Below, one piece after another: positions 31,701 through 41,037 of a DNA stretch of 64,000 bases. A model generated the notes under the pieces. That model saw only the letters and a list, made by a program, of their open reading frames with translations. It had not been told where the DNA came from and ran no database searches. The stretch is from Nitzschia sp. DOCU1 (Eukaryota > Bacillariophyta > Bacillariophyceae > Bacillariales > Bacillariaceae), in NCBI GenBank assembly GCA_951394045.1, contig OX595986.1:3005534-3069533 (forward strand), given 5' to 3'. Positions within the stretch are counted from its first letter, which is position 1, and every line of letters starts with the position of its first letter. The position numbers and the translations under genes are program-made.

Positions 31701-32036
31701 CGAAGTACAGATGTCCACCCAACGGTTGCGGTCAACGAATCATACGTCATTTGCTCTATAGATTCTTTGGCCGCCTTTTCAGGGCGTCAAATTCGGTGCA
31801 ACCTTAGTCACCAAGGCTCAAGGACTATGATGCTCGACGATGCGATGCTACTTTGGCTAACATGGCATGCCTTCTCTACCGTATTTGGTAACCTTCACGG
31901 GTTTGCCTCTATGAGTCGACGCATCGATTCGAAATTGACTCCATGCATTCCTCCATCTACATCTCCGGACCTCGAGGCTATTATTGCAGATGCGTATCAT
32001 CGTTTTTCTCTCGACAAGATCATCGAACTAAAATAG
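28722..32036 (+). CDS. TERT: Telomerase reverse transcriptase
   Basis: A single exon of 1104 residues from the ATG at 28722; the open frame reaches six codons further up but without an ATG. The N-terminus is highly basic (SRKRKSRQRNNKQR), a likely nuclear signal. TERT motifs follow in order: T at about 495 (KKVFYYRKPVWSAF), 1 and 2 at about 540 (HLRLLPKATGVRPIAQLSR), A with Asp663 (ATVDIEKCYDSID), B' at about 775 (QTGGIPQGSVLSMLLC), C with Asp833 and Asp834 (RQVDDFLFIS), D (GVRINQEKSL) and E (FPWCGMLFDTRFGEVYLDY). The three aspartates form the catalytic metal site. The enzyme adds telomere repeats using its RNA subunit. A stretch with serine and basic runs lies around 230-260. A TEN domain is not evident by eye. 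The lack of introns in a gene this long is notable. Confidence 0.96.
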   Translation: MPSRKRKSRQRNNKQRSNEAAADGLSTLKRLLPPPATILCLPEFLRQYAPCLETTTASGQFQHEIILSPLESIKPALRLKTAACREPVPSIVDDVVWALVQHRDRCKHSKKDGRNVLAQGFSSLPPDEYPSFRQSMALPTSRPELTQFHANHNVTFCKTSTMFRQLHSHVGDEIIRMILLHTRLFVPICTGDSSAGAEGGNFRLVCGPPLTKGPISQLYLASTSTKRKTCSQGSSSSSVHPKSRPTKKRRRRHAIVPSTLQSNQSLSRYNLFYSDSFTPKIGLPHKHPFYDDSMTPEKLLVAMTVLSKRKNGVQWRKRWRRLRVAGVSICRKILDSAKKCDYPRILEHYCPLPNFNGENAPGDDKEALQFLVQCYSPPERVASFVKSVLCRVFPPEFWGSAHNFDCILGAVQAFVLLRRKERLSNKRLMHGVRITHITWLQGQESQNSKKRLSRTSHEVTSRLTLLLFRWLFRSVIIPLLRANFYVTETEFSAKKVFYYRKPVWSAFRSLSLRKLMKAQYQELTKQEIVKCLSSNRMGFSHLRLLPKATGVRPIAQLSRAANQNLNELLRVCNNARMGTSGDAIANHTNMESICARASHESTNSILANAFDVLTYECGQHDEPFGSGLQGLHDFYPRYRRYITALKRESPEARPLNLVFATVDIEKCYDSIDQNYMFDVASRQLCHDDYVVQKYHLLYGDEITGSVRRATKRAVGPPECQGLFLEGDVASKFRNVVLDSRTCQMVQRQTMLKLLKEHVKGHLVVTSGRYEQRYFLQTGGIPQGSVLSMLLCNIYYGNIENLMLNKENPQSPRLTSAGLSDTPPNQDFMARQVDDFLFISASKSAASNFLGRMWAGRPELGVRINQEKSLVSEEIPIQFVNQEDESSASAKIPIALSRGYFTGKLFPWCGMLFDTRFGEVYLDYERFQGEEAKNSLTVDSVGGEGRKLASRMQSYARPRCLPILFDVSINSRKTIITNYYQMMLYSAAKTAEHLRSTDVHPTVAVNESYVICSIDSLAAFSGRQIRCNLSHQGSRTMMLDDAMLLWLTWHAFSTVFGNLHGFASMSRRIDSKLTPCIPPSTSPDLEAIIADAYHRFSLDKIIELK

Positions 32037-32379
32037 CTTATTTCAAGTATAGCGTATGGCCACGTCGGTAGCACGGTTCCTTACGCTCCGAAGTTGGGCA
32101 AATCCGGGTGCTTTGAAATACTATTCGAGCTATCAGTCGTTCGAGTCCAAAAGGAATCGGGAATTCCTCTTTGGAATCTTTCGCTTGTGTCACACTTTGG
32201 ATCTTGTGTTTTTCTTCGTCTTCTCATCTCGCACGCGTGGTACCGCATCGAGAGAGTAGTTCTTTGGGGACCCGAATAGATCCTTGTTCTTCGTCGTTGA
32301 CGACCCTCCTGACATCGACGACTCACAAGTCGACATCTCTTTACTTCCTCCAACATCGACACTAGGCTCACGTTGAAAG
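32037..32379. other. Spacer upstream of the membrane protein gene
   Basis: About 340 bp with the 3' end of TERT and the promoter of the next gene. Nothing specific was recognised. Confidence 0.4.
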
Positions 32380-33448
32380 ATGACTACAGAAACAGACGAG
32401 AAACAGAAATCAGCGGATGCCGCCAAGAAGGCCGCGGAAATTGCCGAGAAACTGCAGGGATTGGCCAAGCCGGTCTTGGATACGATTGTATTCCTCATCC
32501 CCCTTTTCATCAAGTATGGTCGTCTGGCGAGAACTTACATTGAAAAGCTTCCTGCGAATGCTTTTAACTTTCTTGTAGGCTTCATCTTCTGCTTCTTTGG
32601 TGGTTTGTACCCGGTCCTCTTTGCAGCCATTCAAGCTGCAGAGCACGGCGGACGAAAGGCCGTCATGGATGCTTTACATGATATTTCGGATGAGATCTTG
32701 AAGATCGTGGACGAATCCAAGAAAGACGATAAACTGGATGCCGATGGGGATGGCAAGGCTGACGTCGATCAGATCCAAACCAAGGAGTTTGTCCAGAGAA
32801 AGGTTCTGCTGGTTTTGAAGAAGATGGACCCGCACAAGGTGGACAATGCTTTGAGCAGCATGTATCGAGTGTGGCTTGCGGTTGCTGCGGTATTGACCAT
32901 TGAGTTTGCTAGAGCGATTTCGTTGGCGCTCGCTATTGCCGAATTCCTGAAGCAGCCTATCGATCGATACGTGTCTCCTTTCATCAAGAAACTCGTCCCC
33001 GACGATTACGACAAATGGGTCCCTGTCATTCTTGGCTGGTAAGAACGATTTTTGCTGGGTTTTGCTGATGACCACTGACATCGAATCTAACTAATTGTTT
33101 TATATTCACAGGATCTGCAAGTCTATCGGAATGTCGATTGCGTGGTACATTCAGTCGCTCCGATCCGCCTTTGCTTCTGCTCTCATTGGAGGATTGATGA
33201 TGTCTCGGGCTGCCTACCAGGTGCTTCTCGAGCGCGATATCAAGCTGGGGGGTATCATTAAGGATAATCACGAGGATACCATGGCAGATGAGATGCTGTC
33301 CTATGCCTTTGCTGGGGTCGGTTTCTTCTTTCAGCTTTTGATTGGGTTCAGGCTCCCCTTCCCCCTAAACCTCGTATTGTGGCCTTTTGAGATTGGCGAG
33401 TGGTCGATGCGGTGGTTGGTGACGTCGTCTGCCACTATTCCGAAATAA
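32380..33448 (+). CDS. Multi-pass membrane protein of unknown function
   Basis: Two exons, 32380-33038 and 33112-33448, give 331 residues; the 73-nt intron is in phase 2. The N-terminus is a charged helix (KSADAAKKAAEIAEKLQG) with no signal peptide. Hydrophobic segments occur at about 35-50 (LDTIVFLIPLFI), 63-85 (NFLVGFIFCFFGGLYPVLFA), 165-185 (VWLAVAAVLTIEFARAISL), 220-260 across the intron and 290-320 (FFFQLLIGFRLPFPLN). Between the second and third lies a hydrophilic loop with DADGDGKADVDQ, a D-x-D-x-D-G pattern as in an EF-hand calcium loop, though no helix pair is obvious. I do not recognise the family. Similar proteins may exist in other stramenopiles, which is inference. Confidence 0.75.
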
Positions 33449-34174
33449 ACGGGGTTCGATGGTTTTGATTCGTAGGTTATGGACTTTGGGAGAGGGAAAC
33501 GCAGCGCACGTAGTGCACCTACGGATAGGAGCCGCCGCCTTGATTGGATGGACTCTTACAAAAGTTGAGCTTTCCAGTGTAGAAGTGCACAGCTTGCTAC
33601 GCTAGTCGATGCCCAAGTATTCATAGTGAGATTCAGAGTAGAGAATGTTCTGAAATGTAGATGTTTTTGAATATCTCGAAAGTAGAAAGTTAGCAATGAC
33701 ATGCTGAAACTACTTGTTGAGCGCTGAAACACGTGTAAACTGCACTTTGTGGTGCCATGTTGGATATACACAGAGTCAATGCTACCGCGCCCCAAGCACT
33801 CCTCGCTACTTTGACCTACAGGGAACAAAATACCGTCAAGTTCGACCACTACTCGAAGCTATTTACGCTGTCATCGATGGCGTAAAAGTGATTAGTAGTA
33901 GCTAGAGGTAGCGTAGTTGATCAATTCGACCACTGGATTCACATTGACACGTTTGGAAGCTTCGTAGGGCGTCTGGCTTCGTCCGGATCTATTATCCACG
34001 TTTGGAATACTCCGAAATTACACCCTCTCCCTCCGAAGAAGGGCAATCCTCCGCACACGCGTCATCCAAACCCCATCCGATCTTTCAACGAGAGCCGACC
34101 ATTTTCGAGAAGCGAAACTTGGCCACAATTTCCACCCTTGTGGCACAACGTTGTTTGATTAAAGATTATCGACC
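33449..34174. other. Spacer without a supported gene
   Basis: About 725 bp between the membrane protein gene and LysA. Small open frames lack domains and I see no clear repeat. The LysA promoter should be in the right part. Confidence 0.45.
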
Positions 34175-35688
34175 ATGAGAATATTGTCCGTCCAATTACT
34201 CGTGCTTTCTGCAATCCCCACATGCGCTGCCTTTACTGCTGTCAGGTCCCAGGGGAGAAGAAGCAGCGTCTCTGCTTTGAACATGGCGAATCCACAAAAG
34301 TCGGTCTTCTTGACGCCCGAATCTGCCAAGGCCTGCATTGATATGGCAGGTAGTCCGGTCTATGCCTACTCGTTGGACAAATTGGAGGAGACTGCCAATG
34401 CCTGTCTTGCCTTTCCCAATGCGTATGGCCTTACGGTGCGATATGCGATGAAGGCGTGCCCAAACTCGGCGATTCTAAAATATTTCAACTCTAGGGGCAT
34501 CCACATTGATGCTTCTTCAGGATTTGAAGCCCGACGTGCCATGTCGGCTGGAATCCCTGCTGAAAATATCAGTTTGAGTACACAAGAGTTGCCTGCTGAT
34601 TTCGAAGAGCTGGTGAAGATGGGGGTCAAAGTAAATGCCTGGTGAGTGGAATTGGCGAAAGCGTTGTGTCGCTTCTGGGACAGCCTTGCTCATTGATGTT
34701 GTTCTACTTTTCGTCTATTAGCTCCGTTTCACAGCTCGAGCGCTTCGGACAGGCGTTTAAGGGTACCGGGCAAAAGGTCGGAATTCGCGTAAACCCTGGA
34801 GTTGGTTCGGGAGGTTTCTCGGCTTCAACGACCGGCTTTAGCAAGACAAATGTGGGTGGACCTTCTTCGTCGTTTGGAATCTGGCACGAACTGGTATCGG
34901 ATGGCACTGTTCCGGACATTGTAAAGAAGTATGGTTTGACAGTGGAACGCATCCACACCCACATTGGGTCTGGAAGCGACCCCAGCATTTGGCAACAAGT
35001 TGCTGTCAAATCCTTGTCCTTCTGCAAGATTTGGAACACTGTCGAATCTCTCAATTTGGGTGGAGGATACAAGGTTGGAAGAAACGCAGGAGAACCAACT
35101 ACTGATTTGCAAGAAATCGGAAAGCCTGTGACGGAAGCCTTCAAGCAGTTTGCAGAAGAAAACGGTCGCCAATTGAAGTTGGAAATCGAGCCTGGAACCT
35201 ATCTTGTGGCCATGGCTGGTGCACTCGTATCGACGGTCCAAGACAAGGTGTTTACCACTGGAGAATCGGGACACACTTTCTTGAAGTTGGATTCGGGCAT
35301 GACAGACGTCTTGCGCCCGTCACTGTACGGTGCCATCCACCCTATCACCGTCCTTCCTGGGTCTGGCCTTACAGCGGATGTTGGTTCCGAATCAGAAGAC
35401 GTCGTTGTTGTTGGCCATTGCTGTGAGAGTGGAGATCTCATGACACCCAAACCTGGTGAGCCAGAGGCTTTGGCGGAACGTACCCTCCGAAAGGCAGCCA
35501 TTGGCGATATCCTCGTTATGGATGGAAGCGGCGCCTACTGTTCCGGTATGAGCACCAAGAACTACAACTCGTTCCCAGAGGCCCCAGAAGTTTTGGTAGA
35601 CAAGGAGGGAAAGCCTCATTTGATCCGAAAGCGTCAGAGTCTGGAACAAATCTATCAAAATGAATTGGAAGTCTCCGGCCTCTTTTAG
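34175..35688 (+). CDS. lysA: Plastid diaminopimelate decarboxylase
   Basis: Two exons, 34175-34641 and 34722-35688, give 477 residues; the 80-nt intron is in phase 2 and splits the Cys codon in [12 protein letters not shown]. The signal peptide ends in TCAAF-TAV, a plastid cleavage site. The PLP-binding Lys93 is in [10 protein letters not shown]. Further marks are [58 protein letters not shown] and, for the dimer active site, VGHCCESGD and [16 protein letters not shown]. The enzyme removes CO2 from meso-diaminopimelate to give lysine, the last step of the plastid lysine pathway. Arginine or ornithine decarboxylase relatives are less likely because of the HCCESGD motif. The plastid location fits the pathway. 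Confidence 0.92.
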
Positions 35689-35874
35689 ATATAAAGCAAT
35701 CTGTGTCCTTGCTTGCATTGAGCATTCTAGAATTGTAGTTATTGGGTTTTTCTACTACTTGGGGACTGTTGTTGGCTAGATCATGTACCGAGGCTAGCAC
35801 CGCTCGTCGTTTGCTATTCACTGTATTTGAGAAGCTTGCCATTGGTGGTGCGCTAGCTACCAGAAAAGTTTGTA

Positions 35875-36419
35875 AGAGCACGGGCTAAGTCCCCGTCAGA
35901 CGGCCCGGCGTACAAATTTTTTCGAACTCTGACCCGCGCGCAAGGGCTAACTCCCCGATAAATTTGTACGGAACAGAATCTGACGTACAGATCCGACCAT
36001 CTGAACGAGGGGGACAGATCTCGCGTACAGAATTTTGACTCACACGACAGCAACAGCAGAACGAATATTTTCACATTATCGCATTTAAAACTCATCTCAT
36101 CTCTACCACTATCCTTGCATCATCCACAATGATGAAGACCCCAAGGTCACCACAAGTAGCTAGCGGGTTAGGAGGTCAAATAAGTAGCACAACTAGCTAG
36201 GTGGTGATCGACTCGTTTGACTTTGTCGCGCAGTTTCGACGCGCGAGAGCAGTTTGAACGAGCCGTTCTGTCATGGAGCGATAGCCCCTGCGCGCCCTCG
36301 TTCGAATTAATAGGTTATGAGACAAAAAATCGTGGTCGGTTGACTAGTTTGACCAAGAAACCGCGTACAGAAAAGGAATCTGTACGCGCAGTCTGACCGC
36401 GAGAGATAGCCCGTGCTCT
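35875..36419. mobile_element. MITE-like element with 13-bp terminal inverted repeats
   Basis: The ends agagcacgggcta (35875-35887) and tagcccgtgctct (36407-36419) are perfect 13-bp inverted repeats about 545 bp apart. Inside lies a second, imperfect pair: gcgcgcaagggcta near 35936-35949 against tagcccctgcgcgc near 36281-36294. The words cgggctaagtccccg and agggctaactccccg repeat near the left end, and gtacag or gtacaaa words recur throughout. A perfect 10-bp hairpin is at 36362-36388. There is no coding capacity, and no clear target-site duplication flanks the ends. This fits a non-autonomous DNA transposon relic; a regulatory or structural repeat is the alternative. Confidence 0.55.
36362..36388. 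repeat. Perfect 10-bp hairpin
   Basis: The arms cgcgtacaga and tctgtacgcg pair fully around a 7-nt loop (aaaggaa). It lies near the right end of the MITE-like element; the same arm word cgcgtacag also occurs at 36022-36030. Confidence 0.75.
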
Positions 36420-37115
36420 AAGCAACGTACCAGGTATGCGGATCGTCGTCCGTCGGGCGCACAAAACTTTGAGACGAACAATATGACCGCGCCTTCATGT
36501 GCTTCAGACGCCTGTCGAGCCATCACACTCTGTCAAAAACAAAGACAAGAATCCAAAGCTTGGCCGGGCTGCCATTCATAATCACCAAAATGTTTGAATC
36601 TTGTTTGTGCAGATGGGAGTCGTCAGTTGGGGATATTACTACAAATGTATACATTAATAATTTAATAGCGCCAGTCGGCCCTCCCCATACCATTGTTTCG
36701 CCCTAAGTATCATGCACGACCAGCAGGTGGACAGCGTAAAATCATCAAAGAAAATGAAGCCTCGTGTTCTTGATGTGGGTTGCTACCTCCATCATCTTAC
36801 CGTTGGGCGTAATTCACCTCAAGGATACTCTAGTAGTGGAAGCCGATAGCAGATAGAATAGCAAGATCAACATCATCGTCATTGCAACTTTGTTTTGAAT
36901 CGATCGGAACAAGTCGATTTGTGCATTTCGTTTGTGGAAGCCTCTCATTTCGAATTTCCGAAGGATAAGAACCCCGCGAAGGTGGCTGTCAAACTGGCCG
37001 AAAAAACAGTCCCACGCGGTTGGTAGCATCGGTGGCAGTACTGTACATAGTGCCTGCTTTCCTCTCTTGCACATTCTAAGCAAGCGGCGGTGGCAGGTGG
37101 AGTAAAGTAATCTTG

Positions 37116-40100
37116 ATGCACGACGTTCCTTCACGGCCTGAATTGCCGTCGTCAAGCTGCCCCAGCATGGCCAAGGTCGGTCCTGACGCCTCCGAGGCGA
37201 CGACCATGGCGATAATGTCGAATGACGATCCTGCCGTGGATTCCGAGGGGCTCAGCATTGGATCGGACTCCACCACGGAGCCTCGGCAGCCTGATGTGAC
37301 GCAGCAATTATTGCCAGGGAGCTCGTTATTTCCTCAGCCAGTGACTCCTGAGAGCCCCAAAGTGGCGGAGGAAGTGACTTCTCCCCCGCCATTTCCCGTG
37401 CCTCAGATTTCGGATGATGAGAAAAAAGCCAGTGAATCTGGTGATCTGCGTGGGGTTGCAGAATCAGCTGCAATAAGTGACACTGGTGTTCCGAATGATA
37501 AGGGAGATGATAGCAATGCTCCTCCTCCTCCTATCCCAGCTCCAGCTGGATTTAACTCTGCAGGTGACGTAGCACAAACGGGGGCTCAGGATCCTCCTGA
37601 TAGCTCAAAGTCACGGCGTTCTAGGAGCAGTAAACGTTACGATGACGATGGATCGTCTTCCGATGATGACTCGTATTTTTCAAAGGACTTGCCAGGGCCT
37701 AAAAGTGGGCGAAGCTTTTCATACTCCAGCGCGGGATCGGGGGGAGCCATGGCTCCCCCATACTATCCAAACGTCAATGCAGCACGAGAAAGTGCGGAAC
37801 GAGAAAGTGATGCTAGCCTGTCGTTCTCGGACGAAAGCGATGATGAAATGCAGCACCACCATCATCATCAAGGTGTTCGGATCTCGCCGATGGTTCAGCC
37901 ACGAGGTGTGGTGGCAGATATGAATCTGTATCCCCAGCGAATCACGCGAATGCATTCCGTTAGCTCCCTGGTAAGCTCGGGTAGCAGCGATGATGGGAAT
38001 GGAGACAAGCCTGCTGCTCCGAAGTCATCTGCGAGCAGTGTTTCATCGTACGCCACTTCTGGAACTACCAGCGACCCAAGTGTGAAGGCGGAACTTCAAG
38101 AAGTTGGTGTAGAAGGTCGTCCGCCAAGTCAATTTTCAGAAGCCAGTGGTCGTCGATCTCCTGTCATGGGACAGCACGGTATTCCGGGTTATTTTTATTC
38201 CAGCCCTTCGCCAATCATGTCTCCACCCCCAATTATGCAGGGATACCTGTCGAAACAAGGTGGTATTTCTCACCCTCAGCCTCAACCATACTCACAAGAG
38301 CAAATGGCAGCGTGGGTCCAGGGGGGAAGCTCTCCTGCGTATGGTATGGGTGGTCACGTCCAAGATTACGGCGCGACGTCTCAGATGATTTTTGCTCCGC
38401 ACGAAGGAGGATTTCGAAATGTTGGCGACGCCTATCCACCTATTTCCTATTCGTACAGCGGGGAAGATGAATCTGATGATGCCCCTATCTTCAATCGCGT
38501 TGCCGGAGGACCGGGTCCTCCTGGCCCCATGTATCCATCACAAAATGACCGTGCTCCTATTGGTGCAACATCTAATCGCACCCCGGTGGCACCCGTTGCA
38601 AGCAACGGACCCGCCCAAGGGACACGCAATCCACCTCAATCTTCGGCCGCAGTGGATACCGCCGAGGGAGGAGTCAGACCCGCTTATAAAAAGCCTCTAC
38701 ACGAAGATCGAGGATTCAAGGTCTACTGGCGACGGTGGCTTATGCTCCTTTACATGTCCGTCCTGAACTTATTATCGGATTGGACCTGTTACTCAGTGGC
38801 CCCGATTTCGTTGCTTACAGAGGAAGCATTTGGGAACATCGACCCTGAGCGGCTTGTAGTTGTCTTTCTTGGAGCTAATTCTATTGCCAGTATCTGTGAA
38901 CCGATCATTCTCTCCCGTCTCGGTCTTCGTCGCACCGTCCTCTTTGGCGCCCTCTTGCTCATGATTGGAAGTATTGTCAAGAGTGGTAGTGTGCCACCGA
39001 TCTTGCAGTCTGACATTATGGAAGGAGAATCCGGTTGGAGGTTGTATCTTGGATTCTTTTTGGTTGGCTTGTCGCAACCGCTCTACCAATGCACCCCAAC
39101 GCTGCTTTCCTCCTCCTGGTTCCCTGAGGAAGAACGAACCATGGCCACTGGTGTTGCATTGAATGCTAACCAGCTTGGTATTGGATTTGCTTTCGTGTTT
39201 GGTACGCTACTTGTGGAAAACAAATATGACATTATCCCTTACTTTGGACTTTTGAGTACCCTGTCGACTCTGGTGTTCATGGGTGCGTTGATTCAGTTTG
39301 ATGATGCTCCTCCCACACCTCCGTCTGCCTCGGCGCGTGTGGTAAGAGGAACTTTGGATATGAAACTTCCTAATATCAACGAGATTGTTGAGTCTGTCCG
39401 AGTCGGACTGTCCCCGGCGGACACGGTTCCTGCTCCGATGTTCGGTAGTGCAGCCGCAGCGCCGAGTCCGGCCGCGTCTGGTAGTGTGGATCCAGCAACC
39501 ACCAGCAACAAGGCGTCAAAATCGAAGAAGGGTCAAAAGGGAGGCACCACCAGACGCCGGGCGACTGGGTCAAGGTCGTCGGCGATTAAGGATAGTGGTC
39601 TCATGGCCCCGTCGTCAGCCCTTCCTTGGTCGACTGCGGAGGCCTTGGCTGAAATGGCAGTCATCAAGTCCGAAGCATCGCGTGCTGGTGTTACACCTCC
39701 GTCTCCGATGATGCCAGGTAGATCTGATCTGCCAGAAAGCTCATCAGAGCAAAGAAACGAGAGCGAGCAGTCCCCCCTTTACCAAGACGCCCCGGCGGGG
39801 CAACAAAACCAGCCGGGTCTGGGCCACCCTTATCAACAAGGAGACAATCCCATGTATCCTCCGGGTTTTCCGGGGATGGTTCCACCCGGCATGGCGCCTC
39901 CATTCGGTGCACCTATGCATCCGCAGTATCAGTATCCATACTGGGATCCGCGTTTCCAGCAACAAATGCAGCAACAGCAGGCCTTTTATCAACAGCAGTA
40001 CTACTACCACCAGCAGCCTCAGTACCCGCCACCCCCTTACTATTTCCCTCGTTCGCCCTATCCTCCGCCTTACCTCCAAGGTTACGACTACGCCCACGCG

Positions 40101-40979
40101 GCTTTTCCAGCGGTTTCTGATCTAGACGACGGAGCTGAACCAATTCTCACAATCACTCCTCGTCATTTAGACATTGACATTCGAGATGATCAGGTGATAC
40201 GATCTTTGAAGGCATGCTTCGCTCGGCAGGGTTTCATGCATGCCCTTGTGGCCTTTACTGCCTCGGGAATCGTCATCAATACTTTGTCGACTTACATGGA
40301 CTATCTCGTCAGATTAAACGGTGCTCCCAGGGCGTACACTGGTATTGTGGGAGGTACTTTCCAGTTTGTTATTATGATTTCAAGTTTGATCATTGGAAAG
40401 TTCACCGACAAGTCGCGCGCATATTATTCCGTGACTATCGGCATGCTCGTCTTGGGAGCATTTGGTCTCGCCGAGTGTGGGGTGAGCTTGGATTCGGACA
40501 GGGGTAATGACCTCCGTGTGTGCCTCATCGTCGTTGCTGCCCTTGTTGGGCCGTTACAGCCAGTATCAACGGAGCTTGGAGTCGACGTTGTCTACCCTCT
40601 AAGCGAGAATACCGTGCTTGTAATTCAGCAGCTTTTCTCGAACTTGCTCAGCGCCTGCTTCATCCCCGTCTTTAAGGCACTCAAGGATGTTGGGTCTCAT
40701 GCGGTGGAAAACGCTGAAATGTTTGAACGCCCCCAGTATACCTTCTCGTTCTACCTACTCATTGTAATCCATACGGCAGCAACCGTTTTCTTTGCCACAT
40801 TCAACGGGAAGTACCTTCGCTATGAGCACGAACTGGAGCGGAAAGCTGAGGAGGAGGAACAAGATGAGATCGAAAGGCAAGAAGATGAGACCGACAGGCA
40901 ACAATACGAGGCTATGCACCCTTTTCACCGCGGAGGAAGGGCGAACGAGAGGCAACCTCTTGTTTCAACTCATGTATAG
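37116..40979 (+). CDS. Very large MFS transporter, SLC49 (FLVCR/DIRC2)-like, with disordered extensions
   Basis: A single exon of 1287 residues from the ATG at 37116. Residues 1 to about 530 are disordered and acidic, rich in serine and proline, with a short His run (QHHHHHHQ). The first six membrane helices lie at about 540-735 (FKVYWRRWLMLLYMSVLNLL; GLSQPLYQCTPTLLSSSWFP; ALNANQLGIGFAFVFGTLL). A cytosolic loop of about 300 residues follows (about 735-1025), ending in a Q-, Y- and P-rich stretch (QQQMQQQQAFYQQQYYYHQQ). Helices 7-12 complete the fold (GPLQPVSTELGVDVVYPLSE). The C-terminus is charged and helical. The pattern resembles SLC49 transporters, which carry heme, choline or similar small molecules. 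Substrate and membrane are unknown. A normal family member has 450-550 residues. Confidence 0.82.
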   Translation: MHDVPSRPELPSSSCPSMAKVGPDASEATTMAIMSNDDPAVDSEGLSIGSDSTTEPRQPDVTQQLLPGSSLFPQPVTPESPKVAEEVTSPPPFPVPQISDDEKKASESGDLRGVAESAAISDTGVPNDKGDDSNAPPPPIPAPAGFNSAGDVAQTGAQDPPDSSKSRRSRSSKRYDDDGSSSDDDSYFSKDLPGPKSGRSFSYSSAGSGGAMAPPYYPNVNAARESAERESDASLSFSDESDDEMQHHHHHQGVRISPMVQPRGVVADMNLYPQRITRMHSVSSLVSSGSSDDGNGDKPAAPKSSASSVSSYATSGTTSDPSVKAELQEVGVEGRPPSQFSEASGRRSPVMGQHGIPGYFYSSPSPIMSPPPIMQGYLSKQGGISHPQPQPYSQEQMAAWVQGGSSPAYGMGGHVQDYGATSQMIFAPHEGGFRNVGDAYPPISYSYSGEDESDDAPIFNRVAGGPGPPGPMYPSQNDRAPIGATSNRTPVAPVASNGPAQGTRNPPQSSAAVDTAEGGVRPAYKKPLHEDRGFKVYWRRWLMLLYMSVLNLLSDWTCYSVAPISLLTEEAFGNIDPERLVVVFLGANSIASICEPIILSRLGLRRTVLFGALLLMIGSIVKSGSVPPILQSDIMEGESGWRLYLGFFLVGLSQPLYQCTPTLLSSSWFPEEERTMATGVALNANQLGIGFAFVFGTLLVENKYDIIPYFGLLSTLSTLVFMGALIQFDDAPPTPPSASARVVRGTLDMKLPNINEIVESVRVGLSPADTVPAPMFGSAAAAPSPAASGSVDPATTSNKASKSKKGQKGGTTRRRATGSRSSAIKDSGLMAPSSALPWSTAEALAEMAVIKSEASRAGVTPPSPMMPGRSDLPESSSEQRNESEQSPLYQDAPAGQQNQPGLGHPYQQGDNPMYPPGFPGMVPPGMAPPFGAPMHPQYQYPYWDPRFQQQMQQQQAFYQQQYYYHQQPQYPPPPYYFPRSPYPPPYLQGYDYAHAAFPAVSDLDDGAEPILTITPRHLDIDIRDDQVIRSLKACFARQGFMHALVAFTASGIVINTLSTYMDYLVRLNGAPRAYTGIVGGTFQFVIMISSLIIGKFTDKSRAYYSVTIGMLVLGAFGLAECGVSLDSDRGNDLRVCLIVVAALVGPLQPVSTELGVDVVYPLSENTVLVIQQLFSNLLSACFIPVFKALKDVGSHAVENAEMFERPQYTFSFYLLIVIHTAATVFFATFNGKYLRYEHELERKAEEEEQDEIERQEDETDRQQYEAMHPFHRGGRANERQPLVSTHV

Positions 40980-41037
40980 TCACACGCCTAAAAATACTAA
41001 AAGTGATGTTCGTGAATCTGGCCCTGAGCTGTGTACA

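Larger units (their letters stand above)
35689..37115. other. Intergenic region with a MITE-like element
   Basis: About 1.4 kb without a supported gene. 35875-36419 is the inverted-repeat element listed separately. One copy of TACCAGGTAT lies just outside it (36428-36437). From 36440 to 37115 only short open frames without domains are seen, plus the promoter of the transporter gene. Confidence 0.5.

Noticed and set aside
36814..37155. Minus-strand open frame of 113 codons before the transporter gene
   Set aside because: It overlaps the transporter start, has no recognisable domain and its composition is unlike neighbouring genes.
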